The translations under genes and the position numbers were made by a program. Below, piece by piece: positions 43,904-54,200 of a stretch of 64,000 nucleotides of DNA (its first letter is position 1; every line of letters begins with the position of its first letter). The notes beneath the pieces are model-generated. The model made no database searches, was not told where the DNA came from, and saw only the letters and a list, made by a program, of their open reading frames with translations. The DNA is from an uncultured Bacteroidota bacterium (lineage in GTDB: Bacteria; Bacteroidota; Bacteroidia; Bacteroidales; F082). The stretch covers positions 1 through 64,000 of the forward strand of contig CAITDJ010000104.1 of NCBI GenBank assembly GCA_903891085.1, given 5' to 3'.

Positions 43904-43911
43904 TATTTTTG
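43904..43911 (+). promoter_or_regulatory. Promoter of T9SS subtilase
   Basis: TATTTTTG -7 box 31 bases before the ATG at 43942, predicting a leader of about 24 bases. Confidence 0.45.
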
Positions 43912-43941
43912 CCCAAATTAACTCATTTTAAGTAAAATATT

Positions 43942-46677
43942 ATGAAATCTACATTAACAAAATCGTTCCTGTTTTTTTGCATGATGGTTGTTTCTGCACT
44001 AATTTTTGCACAATCGACCACCAATGTTGAAGCGTTGGAACAAATAGCCCGCGAACAAGATGCAGAGTGGTCACAGATGAAAATCCGTGCAGAACAATAT
44101 GCCATTGAGCATAATGAACCAATTGTCAGGGAATTGGCCGATGGAACGATAATTCAACTTGTCGATGTGGTTGACAATCATCCTGTTTATTTCAAAACAT
44201 ATAATGATGGTGCTGCAATTACCACACGTGCATTCCAGCTTTGGGAAGGCGGAAGTGTTGGTGTCATCATTGATGGAGACGGATACAATAAAGTAGGAAT
44301 TTGGGATGGTGGAAAAGTCAGAACCACCCATCAGGAATTCAATAATACTGGTACATCCAGAATTACCTTATCAGATAATGCAGCCTCACTTTCGGCCCAC
44401 TCAACCCATGTTGCGGGGACAATCATGGCTGGTGGTGTCAATGCCGGAGCAAAAGGCATGGCTTATAAAGGATCATTGAAGACTTACGATTGGAACAATG
44501 TAGAAAGTGAAATGAGTACAGCTGCAAGCGCAGGGATGGAAGTTTCAAACCATTCATGGGGATACCTGCAGGGATGGGATATAGGCACAGGTACATGGGT
44601 GTGGCATGGTAATGAAGCAGTTTCGCCCATTGAAGATTATTTGTTTGGTTTTTACAATTCAAATGCCAGAACCTGGGATATGATTGCGAATAATGCACCT
44701 AATTTCCTTATTTGTAAATCATCTGGTAATGACCGGGGTGAAGGACCAGGTAATGCCGGAACGGGTGGTAATCCTGAAAAGGATGGAGGCCTTGATGGCT
44801 ACGATTGTGTTTCTGGTTCAGGTATTTCAAAAAATGTCTTGACCGTTGGTGCTGTCAATGAAGTTTTAAATTACACAGGTCCTTCGAGTGTTACAATGAG
44901 TAGTTTTAGTTGTTGGGGACCTGCTGATGATGGTCGTATTAAACCAGATATTGTTGGAAAAGGTGTGAATACCTATTCAACTTCTTCGGGATCAAATACT
45001 TCCTATGAAACCATGTCTGGTACAAGTATGTCAAGCCCCAATGTTACCGGTACTTGTGTTCTTCTGCAGCAACTGTACCAACAAACACATGCAGGAACTC
45101 CCATGCGTGCATCTACCTTAAAAGGATTAATCATTCATACAGCTGATGAATGTGGAACCACCGTTGGACCTGATTATAAATTTGGATGGGGATTGATGAA
45201 TGCTGAACTTGCGGGCAATATTATTAAAGAGGATGACGTGATGCAAAACTCAATAGATGAAATCACGCTTCAAAATGGTGGAACCTATACCCGTGAGGTT
45301 ATGGCTTCCGGTACTATTCCGTTTTGTGTAACAATCAGTTGGACCGATCCGCATGGAACAATCCCTGCAGCATCCTTAAATCCAAGAACACCTGTAATAA
45401 AACATGATCTTGACCTGCGCATTGAAGACGAGCAGGGAAACTCTTACTATCCATACAAACTTGATCCGTTAAATCCTTCAGCAGCAGCCACTACCGACTC
45501 AAAGAATTTTGTCGATAATGCTGAGAAAGTTTATATTGCTGCTCCAACTGCGGGTACTTATACTGTTATTGTTAATCATGCAGGGACAATTACACCAAGT
45601 CAGGTTTTCTCAATTATCTTAAGTGGATTGGATGAATTTTCTGGTGTTCCTGAATGTTCAAGCGGACTTACCAGCCCGGCTGATGGTAGCACAAATGCTT
45701 TCCTAAACCATCTTATTACATGGACTCCGGCTTCGTTTGCAAGTTCTTATGATATTTATCTGGGAACGGATGGTAATGGAACAACCCTGCCAACAAATGT
45801 TATGAATGGCGAATCTGTTCCAACGAGTTCCTTCCGCTATAATTTGGAACCTTTGACAACTTATTATATAGCAATACTGCCCCGTAACAGCTCAGGTGTG
45901 AATGAAACCTGTAATTCGATTTATAGCTTTACCACCATGGCCGCCATTGATCAGTATCCTTATTTTCAAGGTGTTGAAGATGTTGAAATACCAACAATGC
46001 CAGATTTTTGGCAAGGACTCGATTTTGGATCGATGCGTTGGGCATCTACCAATTTACTTGGAAATACCGGAACAAACTCATTCGCCTGTTATACTACCAA
46101 CGGATCTGCCTCCCCATTGAATAACTATTTGATTTCACCACCTTTTATGGTTGAATCAGGAAAAGAATATATGTTCAGTTATGCCTATCGTGGTTTTGTT
46201 CCTTCTTCAGCTGAATCATTGCGTGTATTGTGGGGACCCGCAGCTGACACTAGCTTACTGACCAATCTGATTTATGCAGATCCGTCAAATGCAAGCACAA
46301 ACTGGATTGAGAAAGAACATTTGTTGGTTCCGGATTATGATGGTCACATCTTCTTTGCCTGGCATGCAAATACTGCAAGTGGAATGGGTCAGTTTATCGA
46401 TGATGTTAAGATCGAAGATTGGGGATTGGTTGGTGTGAAAGAAAGTGCCGAACGTCAGGTACGTGTTTCTTACACAGATGGTAAAATTGTGGTTAATTCG
46501 CAGGTTGTATTGAACGAGGCAAATTTAACTGTAGTGAATACCAACGGACAGACAATCATGAATACAACTGTCTCAGGCCTTACAAACGAATACAGTCTGA
46601 ATCTGAGTTCGGGTTATTATGTAATCAAATTACAAGCCAGCAACCTGAATAAAACAACCTGGATTTTTATCCCATAG
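43942..46677 (+). CDS. Subtilisin-like serine protease, T9SS-secreted
   Basis: 911 residues. A signal peptide (about 1-25) and a short propeptide precede an S8 domain (about 100-435). The triad is Asp in GIWDGGKVRTTHQEF, His in AHSTHVAGTIMAGG and Ser in MSGTSMSSPNVTG. Next come a P/proprotein-like beta domain (about 440-570), a fibronectin-like segment (SSYDIYLGTDGNGT) and a jelly-roll-like region (FWQGLDFGSMRW). The C-terminal 80 residues (about 835-911) form a T9SS type A sorting domain (LTVVNTNGQTIMN, YVIKLQASN). It is exported by T9SS and is likely a surface or secreted protease. A hairpin terminator follows. Confidence 0.93.
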   Translation: MKSTLTKSFLFFCMMVVSALIFAQSTTNVEALEQIAREQDAEWSQMKIRAEQYAIEHNEPIVRELADGTIIQLVDVVDNHPVYFKTYNDGAAITTRAFQLWEGGSVGVIIDGDGYNKVGIWDGGKVRTTHQEFNNTGTSRITLSDNAASLSAHSTHVAGTIMAGGVNAGAKGMAYKGSLKTYDWNNVESEMSTAASAGMEVSNHSWGYLQGWDIGTGTWVWHGNEAVSPIEDYLFGFYNSNARTWDMIANNAPNFLICKSSGNDRGEGPGNAGTGGNPEKDGGLDGYDCVSGSGISKNVLTVGAVNEVLNYTGPSSVTMSSFSCWGPADDGRIKPDIVGKGVNTYSTSSGSNTSYETMSGTSMSSPNVTGTCVLLQQLYQQTHAGTPMRASTLKGLIIHTADECGTTVGPDYKFGWGLMNAELAGNIIKEDDVMQNSIDEITLQNGGTYTREVMASGTIPFCVTISWTDPHGTIPAASLNPRTPVIKHDLDLRIEDEQGNSYYPYKLDPLNPSAAATTDSKNFVDNAEKVYIAAPTAGTYTVIVNHAGTITPSQVFSIILSGLDEFSGVPECSSGLTSPADGSTNAFLNHLITWTPASFASSYDIYLGTDGNGTTLPTNVMNGESVPTSSFRYNLEPLTTYYIAILPRNSSGVNETCNSIYSFTTMAAIDQYPYFQGVEDVEIPTMPDFWQGLDFGSMRWASTNLLGNTGTNSFACYTTNGSASPLNNYLISPPFMVESGKEYMFSYAYRGFVPSSAESLRVLWGPAADTSLLTNLIYADPSNASTNWIEKEHLLVPDYDGHIFFAWHANTASGMGQFIDDVKIEDWGLVGVKESAERQVRVSYTDGKIVVNSQVVLNEANLTVVNTNGQTIMNTTVSGLTNEYSLNLSSGYYVIKLQASNLNKTTWIFIP

Positions 46678-46705
46678 GTTTTATTGAATCTTATTGAATC
46701 ATAAT

Positions 46706-46733
46706 GAAAGGCCTGAATTTATTCTGGCCTTTC
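46706..46733 (+). terminator. Terminator after subtilase gene
   Basis: Stem GAAAGGCC (46706-46713) pairs with GGCCTTTC (46726-46733) around a 12-base loop and is followed by TTATTTC. It also lies a base before the end of the convergent aspartate kinase gene and may work for both. A tandem 10-base repeat (ttattgaatc) precedes it. Confidence 0.75.
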
Positions 46734-47999
46734 TTATTTCAAGACCAATTGAAGCGTTGCCCGGCTTCTTTGTTCGAGAAGGATTTCTTTGGAAGAGAAA
46801 TATTCAGGAATATGGGCCTTTTTATAATGCCGGATGGTGAATAGGGTCAATCCAGTGTTGTAACGGATTGTAAAATCATTCAGAAGTTTTTCTTTAAGCA
46901 AATCTATCTTATCCTGATGAAAGTCGGTGCAAATCGAAAGGCTTATAGCTGAGGTTTGCAACACATTAATCGTTAATGTAATGCCTGATAATACTTCAAA
47001 AATGTGATATAAATTCGTTTCATTCATAAACGAAAAATCACGTGGACTTATACTGATCAAAACCTGATTATCCTTGATAATAAAGGAGGGAACGATTGCA
47101 TCTTTATCATGTCTGTCGCAAATCACCGAGGCTGGAATTTCGGGATGCAGAAATGATTTAACCTTCAGAGGAATATTTTTATTTTGCAGTGGTTTAATTG
47201 TGTTTGGATGGATAATGGTGGCACCATAATAGGCCAATTCAATTGCTTCTGCATAGGAAATTACATCAAGTTTTGTCGTTTCCTGAAATCTTTTTGGATC
47301 TGCATTCAACAATCCCGGAACATCTTTCCAGATAATAACCTCATTTGCATTCAAACACGCGGCAAAAATTGCTGCTGTATAATCCGAACCTTCCCTTCCT
47401 AAAGTGGTGGTATTATTCTTGTTGCTTTTTGAGATGAAACCTTGTGTTAAAACATTTGTTTTGTGTAAAAACTCATTTTCAAGTGTTTTAATTTTTGCCT
47501 CAGTAATAACCCAATCGACATTCGCCTGTCTGAAATTATTATCAGTAATTATATAATCCCGTGCATCGATCAACTGAAATATATGATTATCAGTGGTTAG
47601 ATACGCATCTATTATGTAGGTTGATAATAATTCGCCATAACTGATACAGGCGTCATATTGTTCATCAAAAGAGTTAAGAGAATTTACTTTGTTGAGTTTT
47701 GATTTTAATAGCCCAAACGTATTTTCCAGCAACTTAAACACCGGATTATCATCCTCTCCGAAAAGTTCATTACAAATATTTACGTGAAAATCAATAAGTT
47801 GTTGAAAAAGTTCAGTAAAATTACCATTTCTATTTCGTGCTGCAGTTAATAGATTTTCAAGCAGATTAGTTGTCTTTCCCATAGCAGAAACCACAACGAT
47901 CAATCTTTCGGTCGGATATTGACGAAGGATTCCCGACATATTTCTGATTGACGGAGCATCTTTGACTGAGGCTCCTCCAAATTTAAAAACTTTTGTCAT
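46734..47999 (-). CDS. Aspartate kinase
   Basis: 421 residues. The kinase domain has KFGGASVKDAPSIRNMSGIL at the N-terminus, VVSAMGKTTNLLEN, QGFISKSNKNNTTTLGREGS and DVPGLLNADPK. The C-terminal 130 residues hold paired ACT-type regulatory segments. It phosphorylates aspartate, the first step toward lysine, threonine and methionine. No fused homoserine dehydrogenase is present. It is transcribed divergently from the fructose-bisphosphatase gene with adjoining promoters. Confidence 0.94.
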   Translation of the reverse strand: MTKVFKFGGASVKDAPSIRNMSGILRQYPTERLIVVVSAMGKTTNLLENLLTAARNRNGNFTELFQQLIDFHVNICNELFGEDDNPVFKLLENTFGLLKSKLNKVNSLNSFDEQYDACISYGELLSTYIIDAYLTTDNHIFQLIDARDYIITDNNFRQANVDWVITEAKIKTLENEFLHKTNVLTQGFISKSNKNNTTTLGREGSDYTAAIFAACLNANEVIIWKDVPGLLNADPKRFQETTKLDVISYAEAIELAYYGATIIHPNTIKPLQNKNIPLKVKSFLHPEIPASVICDRHDKDAIVPSFIIKDNQVLISISPRDFSFMNETNLYHIFEVLSGITLTINVLQTSAISLSICTDFHQDKIDLLKEKLLNDFTIRYNTGLTLFTIRHYKKAHIPEYFSSKEILLEQRSRATLQLVLK

Positions 48000-48012
48000 T
48001 TGTTATTTCTCT

Positions 48013-48045
48013 TGTTAGAAATGCCGGACAAAATTAATATATTTG
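48013..48045. promoter_or_regulatory. Back-to-back promoters of aspartate kinase and fbp
   Basis: Plus strand: TTG (48013-48015), 22-bp spacer, TATATTTG (48038-48045) for fbp. Minus strand: TAATTTTG (48029-48036) for aspartate kinase. The two -7 boxes are one base apart, so polymerases cannot occupy both promoters at once. Confidence 0.55.
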
Positions 48046-48105
48046 CCGTAAGCTGCTTTCTTTGGTTTCATCAAAGCGAAATATCAATTATTAATAGTAT
48101 CTGTT

Positions 48106-49131
48106 ATGAAGACATTGGTCGAATTTATTTGGGAACAACAGGAACAGCATGTAGGATATGCTACCGGGGAATTTTCGAGGTTGTTGAATGATATTGGTAT
48201 CGCAGCAAAAATTGTGAATCGTGATGTAAACAGGGCTGGGTTGTCGGGCATTCTTGGGTCGGAAGGCACGGTTAATGTTCAGGGTGAAAGCCAGAAAAAG
48301 TTAGACGTACTTGCTAACAATGAATTCATTAAAGCCCTGCGTAACGGCAAGCAATGCGCAGCAATTATTTCTGAAGAAAACGAAGATGTTGTTGTTTTTG
48401 ATGAAAAAACTACCGAAAATGCGAAATATATTGTGGCCATCGACCCTTTGGATGGATCCTCAAACATCGAAGTAAATGTCCCAATTGGTACGATTTTCGC
48501 CATCTATAAGCGCAAATCGTTGGGAAAAATAATAACAACTGAAGATGTTTTACAGGCAGGTACTGAATTGGTTTGTGGGGGATATATCATTTACGGTTCA
48601 TCGACCATGTTGGTCTATACCACCGGCCATGGTGTAAACGGATTTACCTACGATCCAACCTGTGGTTTGTTTATCCTTTCGCATGAAAACATTAAAATTG
48701 GTGAAACCGGAAATATTTATTCGATCAATGAGGCCAATTATATCTATTTTGCAGAAGGTGTTAAACGATACATAAAGTACTGTCAGGAAGATGATAAGGC
48801 ATCAAACAGACCTTATACCACCCGATATATTGGCTCACTGGTTTCCGATTTTCACCGTAATCTGCTTCGTGGTGGTATTTATATCTATCCCGGAACATTA
48901 AAGAATCCTAACGGAAAACTAAGGTTGATGTACGAGTGCATCCCGGTTGCATTTTTGGCTGAACAAGCAGGTGGAAAGGCATCTGATGGTTACAAGCGCA
49001 TCCTCGATATTCAACCCCATCATATACATCAACGTGTGCCGCTGTTTATCGGTTCGAAAGACATGGTTGATAAAGCTGAGGAAATGATGAGAATTTACAG
49101 TCCTGGATTTGCAAAACTGATTGAGGATTAG
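48106..49131 (+). CDS. fbp: Class I fructose-1,6-bisphosphatase
   Basis: 341 residues. The metal-binding signature is [19 protein letters not shown], with SEENEDVV upstream, [30 protein letters not shown] and a Glu/Arg-rich C-terminal site ([19 protein letters not shown]). It removes the 1-phosphate of fructose-1,6-bisphosphate for gluconeogenesis. Length and motifs are standard. The gene is close to a PPi-type phosphofructokinase, which could otherwise run the reverse reaction itself. Confidence 0.96.
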   Translation: MKTLVEFIWEQQEQHVGYATGEFSRLLNDIGIAAKIVNRDVNRAGLSGILGSEGTVNVQGESQKKLDVLANNEFIKALRNGKQCAAIISEENEDVVVFDEKTTENAKYIVAIDPLDGSSNIEVNVPIGTIFAIYKRKSLGKIITTEDVLQAGTELVCGGYIIYGSSTMLVYTTGHGVNGFTYDPTCGLFILSHENIKIGETGNIYSINEANYIYFAEGVKRYIKYCQEDDKASNRPYTTRYIGSLVSDFHRNLLRGGIYIYPGTLKNPNGKLRLMYECIPVAFLAEQAGGKASDGYKRILDIQPHHIHQRVPLFIGSKDMVDKAEEMMRIYSPGFAKLIED

Positions 49132-49149
49132 GTTATTGATTCTCTATTC

Positions 49150-49962
49150 TTACTTAAACAGGAAACCGATTTTTAATCCGGCAGAGGCAGTAATTGGAAA
49201 TGAGTTATCAGCAATAACATATCCATAATGAAATCCACCATAATCACTGGTTGTAAAACCATATCCTACGCCCCCGTAGAGATCAACTAAAAACGCATTG
49301 TCGAATATCCATTGCTTGCCCATAACTAATTGAATAACAGCGGAAATAACCGTTTCACGTGTATAATATTCCTGATAATATGAAGAAGAGTAATCATAAT
49401 TCCACTGATCAATGGCAAAGGCAGCAAATCCAAACTCTGGTTTAATATAACCGCCCTTTAACAGATGCGCATAACGCATTCCGCGTAAATAAAAATCCGG
49501 ATCTTTAATGTACTTATACCCAAATTTCACAAATGCACCGCCAGGATTATCCCCGCTGTTATCCATTCCCAAACCAATAACTCCAATTGTTCCTTCGATA
49601 CTACGTCCCGGCCTCAGGCTTCTTTCATAACTGAAGCTTGTACTTCCGGCCAATGGACCCAAAAAACCAATTTTCATTGCATTCTTTTTATTGTCTTTAT
49701 AATTAGCGGGATTGGTCATCGCTTTTTGAAATGTCATTTCCTTGCCATTTTCAAAAATAACTTTCATGATATTGTCCTTGTCAATCACTAAAGTTACATC
49801 TGTTGAATATTCAGGTAAGGTATATTTCACTTCATCCAACCCTATTTCTTTGATTTTACATTTGATCAGGGTGCTGTCCTTTTGTAAAATAATATCTTGT
49901 GCTACAATTGTTTGCGCAACAAATAGTGCAAGGATCGCTAAAATTATTGGTATTTTTTTCAT
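49150..49962 (-). CDS. Outer-membrane protein with N-terminal signal peptide
   Basis: 270 residues from the ATG at 49962 (MKKIPIILAILALFVAQTIVAQ signal), which follows a -7 box (50004-50011); the upstream in-frame start at 50004 is inside that box and is rejected. An N-terminal part (ILQKDSTLIKCKIKEIGLDE) is followed by a Gly/Tyr-rich barrel-like region (GSTSFSYERSLRPGRSIEGT, DFYLRGMRYAHLLKGGYIK, VDLYGGVGYGF) ending GLKIGFLFK. I do not recognise a family. Confidence 0.82.
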   Translation of the reverse strand: MKKIPIILAILALFVAQTIVAQDIILQKDSTLIKCKIKEIGLDEVKYTLPEYSTDVTLVIDKDNIMKVIFENGKEMTFQKAMTNPANYKDNKKNAMKIGFLGPLAGSTSFSYERSLRPGRSIEGTIGVIGLGMDNSGDNPGGAFVKFGYKYIKDPDFYLRGMRYAHLLKGGYIKPEFGFAAFAIDQWNYDYSSSYYQEYYTRETVISAVIQLVMGKQWIFDNAFLVDLYGGVGYGFTTSDYGGFHYGYVIADNSFPITASAGLKIGFLFK

Positions 49963-50003
49963 AATTACATTTTCTAAAGATGAAATGCTATCATTTGTAA
50001 CCA

Positions 50004-50011
50004 CAAAATTA
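50004..50011 (-). promoter_or_regulatory. Promoter of outer-membrane protein gene
   Basis: Minus-strand TAATTTTG, full -7 match, about 42 bases before the ATG at 49962. Confidence 0.45.
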
Positions 50012-50109
50012 CTCCAATTGTTATGCCATTGTTAATTATTTAGCAACATTTATTTAGATAAAGAGCGCTAAATCTGAAATCTGGACATAAGTTTATCAGA
50101 ACAGTATTG

Positions 50110-51123
50110 CTAAATCAATTGGAATTTACTTTTATGATGCGCATTTGGATGTACTTTCCCTTTTCGAAGAAGCTTCTGGGTTTCCCCGGGAAGCGCGTGT
50201 TGATCCATGCAACTTACTGAACAGCAATGATTAAATTTGGACGCACATATTGAGCATTGAATAAAAAGTAAATGACAGGCTTCATTGGCGCAGTTTACAT
50301 GGGTATCGGCTGCTTCACCGCATTGATGGCATCGTGCGATTATATCATCCGTGACACGTTCTCCCATGCGATCGTCGAATACGAAATTCTTACCAATAAA
50401 TTTGGTTTCTATGGATAGTTTTTTCACCTGATGTGCATAGTTGATGACACCACCTTTCAGTTGAAATACATTCTTAAAACCCTTATGGTGCAGATATGCT
50501 GAAAACTTTTCGCAACGAATCCCACCAGTGCAGTAAAGTAAAATATTATCAGGCTGTTTTTCCTCCAGCATATTTACAATGATAGGGATAGATTCTTTGT
50601 ATGTGTCAACATCGGGCAGCAAAGCTCCGCTGAAATGGCCCACTTCGTGTTCGTAGCTATTACGCAAATCGATCACAATGGTATTCGGTTCGCCCAGTTT
50701 TTTGTTGTATGTGTTGGCGTCAAGATGTAGTCCGACGTTGTAAATATCAAACTCGCTGTTAATCAGACCATCAGAGAGAATTTTATGTTTGACCAAAATT
50801 TTTAATTTATAAAACGATTTTCCATTATCCTCAATGGCGTGGTTCAGAAGCACACCTTGAAGGTAATTATGTTCATTGACATACCTGTTTAGTAACTCCA
50901 TTTGGTGCTCCGGCACACTGATTTGTGCATTGATTCCCTCATTGGCCACATAGATTCTTCCAAAAATCTGCATTTCGGAAAAATTTATAAATAATTCGTT
51001 CCGGAAAGCCTGCGGATCAGCGATTTCGATAAACTTGTAAAACGAAAGTGTGTGGCGATAGTAAGGTTCTTTATGCAGTTGTTGCTTTAAAACTTCTTTG
51101 TCAATTTTGTTATGTAGAATCAT
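50110..51123 (-). CDS. trhO: tRNA uridine-34 hydroxylase (rhodanese family, TrhO)
   Basis: 337 residues from the ATG at 51123. An acylphosphatase-like N-terminal domain (FSEMQIFGRIYVANEGINAQ) leads to the rhodanese domain with IVIDLRNSYEHEVGHFSGA and the active-site Cys in LLYCTGGIRCEKF, and a C-terminal Cys-rich zinc-like part (CHQCGEAADTHVNC, HCCSVSC). This is the TrhO/YceA layout; the enzyme adds a hydroxyl to U34 of some tRNAs. A -7 box at 51142-51149 excludes the in-frame ATG at 51153. Confidence 0.94.
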   Translation of the reverse strand: MILHNKIDKEVLKQQLHKEPYYRHTLSFYKFIEIADPQAFRNELFINFSEMQIFGRIYVANEGINAQISVPEHQMELLNRYVNEHNYLQGVLLNHAIEDNGKSFYKLKILVKHKILSDGLINSEFDIYNVGLHLDANTYNKKLGEPNTIVIDLRNSYEHEVGHFSGALLPDVDTYKESIPIIVNMLEEKQPDNILLYCTGGIRCEKFSAYLHHKGFKNVFQLKGGVINYAHQVKKLSIETKFIGKNFVFDDRMGERVTDDIIARCHQCGEAADTHVNCANEACHLLFIQCSICASKFNHCCSVSCMDQHALPGETQKLLRKGKVHPNAHHKSKFQLI

Positions 51124-51141
51124 TCTGAATAAAATTTTAGA

Positions 51142-51149
51142 CAAAAGTA
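51142..51149 (-). promoter_or_regulatory. trhO promoter
   Basis: Minus-strand TACTTTTG, full -7 match, 19 bases before the ATG at 51123. Confidence 0.45.
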
Positions 51150-51214
51150 ACAAAATTCCAAGGTATCATTCGAAAGCAATCATCAAACCCTGATGTGTTT
51201 CGAACTGCAATCCT

Positions 51215-51222
51215 TACCTTTA
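51215..51222 (+). promoter_or_regulatory. mfd promoter
   Basis: TACCTTTA, one mismatch to TAnnTTTG, in the same setting as the rbfA box. It lies downstream of an in-frame ATG at 51193 and 16 bases upstream of a TTG at 51238, which it suggests is the real start. Confidence 0.35.
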
Positions 51223-51237
51223 CGCAAATTTTTTACA

Positions 51238-54200
51238 TTGAATACAATTTCGCTTCGGGAGATATATCAGAAAAGCAATCTGATTGCAGGTTTTGCAAAA
51301 GAAATCGAAAATAATAAACATACACTTCTAAGCGGGACATCGGGTTCAGCAAGTGCAGTTATTACATCCGCACTCACAGAACTTATGGGCGGTCAGCACC
51401 TGATTGTTTGTCGCGACAAGGAATCTGCCGCATATTTTTACAACGATCTCGAAAACCTTTATAGCGAACGTGAACATGACTTTAATAAAAAAAGAGTGCT
51501 GTTTTATCCAAGCTCTTACAAAAGGCCTTATGAACCTGAGAAACCCGATAATACATACATTCTTTCACGAACCGAAGTATTAAGCCGTGTGACAGTAAGT
51601 GCACGAAAAACAATTGTCGTCACCTATCCCGAAGCAATTTGCGAAAAGGTAGTAACGAGGCGTCATTTGTCAAAGTTTAGTATAAAACTAAAAGTCAATG
51701 AAAAAGTTTCGCTGGATTTTGTGTCGGATTTGTTGGCTGAATATAATTTTGAGCGTGTCGACTTTGTGATAGAGCCAGGTCAGTTTTCTATTCGTGGTGG
51801 AATTCTCGATGTTTTTTCGTTTGCAAATGACCATCCATATCGTATCGAGTTTTTTGGCGATGAAGTTGAAACCATTCGTTCTTTCAATCCTGTTACACAG
51901 CTATCGCTTAGTCAAATGAACAGCATTCAGTTGTTGCCAAATGTGCAGGACCGTTTTGTGTTTGAAGAAAGGGAGAGCCTGCTTAATTTCATTTCGGACG
52001 ATTTAACGGTTTGGATGGATGAACCGTTTTACTTTATTGATCGTGTGAATGTTGAATTGAACAAAGCAATAACGGCTTTCGAGAAATTTGATGCTGAAAA
52101 TCAGCAACGTAAACCTGCTGAATCATTCAGTAGCGGTGAGGAACTTTGGGATCAGATACTGAATCGAAGGACAGTTGAATATGGTTCGAAAAGCGCAGTC
52201 GGTGCCGGATTTATCGCATTGTTTCATTGCGCTCCACAACCATATTTCAATAAGAATTTTGAATTATTGATCGATGACCTCCGGAAAAAGAACAATGACC
52301 AGATGAAAGTATTTGTTCTATCTGAAAGTATTAAACAGATCGATCGTTTAACCCAAATACTTCATGATTTGCAGCTCAGCAATAATAGTCAGAATATTGT
52401 TGAATTTCAGTACATTAACCACAGTTTGGAATCCGGATTTATTGACAATGACCTGAAACTTTGCTGTTACACTGATCACCAGATTTTTGAAAGATACCAT
52501 AAATACCACATACGCGAAAGTTTCGCTGCAAAGGAAGCACTGACTATCAAGCAATTGAACGATTTGAGTGTGGGTGATTACGTTAGTCATATCGACCATG
52601 GAATTGGGCGTTTTGATGGAATGGAAATCATCGACAACAACGGAAAACAGCAGGAAGCAATCCGGCTTGTATATCAAAACGACGATATTCTTTATGTGAG
52701 TATTCATTCATTACATCGGATTTCAAAATATTCGGGTAAAGAAGGGGTTGAGCCTTCGTTGAATAAATTAGGCTCCAATGCATGGAATAAGCTGAAAAAC
52801 AAAGCAAAAAGTCGTGTAAAAGATATAGCCCGCGACCTGATAAAACTCTATGCAGAGCGCAAGCATAGCATTGGTTTTCAGTTTATGCCCGACACTTACC
52901 TGCAAACCGAACTGGAAGCTTCCTTTATTTATGAAGATACACCCGATCAGATTAAAGCAACTTCAGATGTAAAAACTGATATGGAATCGGAAGCACCCAT
53001 GGATCGATTGATCTGTGGAGACGTCGGTTTTGGGAAAACAGAAATAGCCATCCGGGCAGCTTTTAAGGCTGTGGCCGATTCAAAACAGGTTGCCATTCTC
53101 GTTCCGACAACCATTTTGGCTTTACAGCATTATAAAACCTTTACAGACCGACTTTCCGAATTCCCGGCATCGGTTGATTATCTGAATCGATTCAGATCGC
53201 CCAACCAGCAGAAAGAAACCCTGAAAAAACTGAAAGAAGGAAAAGTTGATATCCTCATAGGAACACACCGTTTGATCAGCAAAGACGTGGAATTTAAAGA
53301 CCTTGGTTTATTGATTATTGACGAAGAACAGAAATTTGGGGTTTCTGCAAAAGAGAAACTAAAACAGATAAAGGCAAATGTTGATACCTTGACGCTGACT
53401 GCCACGCCAATACCAAGAACGCTACAATTTTCGATGATGGGTGCACGTGATTTAAGTATCATCAATACGCCACCGCCCAATCGTTATCCGGTACAAACAG
53501 AATTACGATCCTTCAACAGAGAAGTGATTAGTGAGGCGATACTTTTTGAGATAAACCGGGGTGGACAGGTTTTTTTCGTTCATAACCGGGTGCAAAATAT
53601 TATGGATATTTATGCCATGCTGATGAAGTTTGTGCCTGGAATTCGCATTGGTGTGGCACATGGACAAATGGAAGGTCATCATCTTGAAAAAGTAATGCTC
53701 GACTTTATTGAGGGCTATTATGACGTATTATTGGCGACAACCATTATCGAATCAGGTCTCGATATTTCAAACGCCAACACAATGATTATCAATGATGCGC
53801 AGAATTTTGGACTCTCAGACCTGCATCAGTTGCGTGGTAGGGTAGGACGTTCAAATAAAAAAGCGTTTTGTTATCTGCTTGCCCCTCCTTTGGCTTCATT
53901 GCCCTCCGAAGCCCAAAAACGCCTGCGTGCAATCAATGAGTTTTCGGAACTTGGTTCAGGATTCAATATTTCATTAAGAGACTTAGATATACGCGGAGCG
54001 GGTAATTTGTTGGGAGGTGAGCAAAGTGGTTTTATCAGCGATATCGGGTATGATATGTTCCATAAAATTCTGGATGAGGCCATTGCTGAACTGAAAGAAA
54101 CCGAATTCGGAGATTTGTTTCCTGAACATAGTACAGGGAAATTTGTGAAGGATTGCGTAATCGAATCCGACCTTGAAATTCTATTTCCATCGGAATATAT

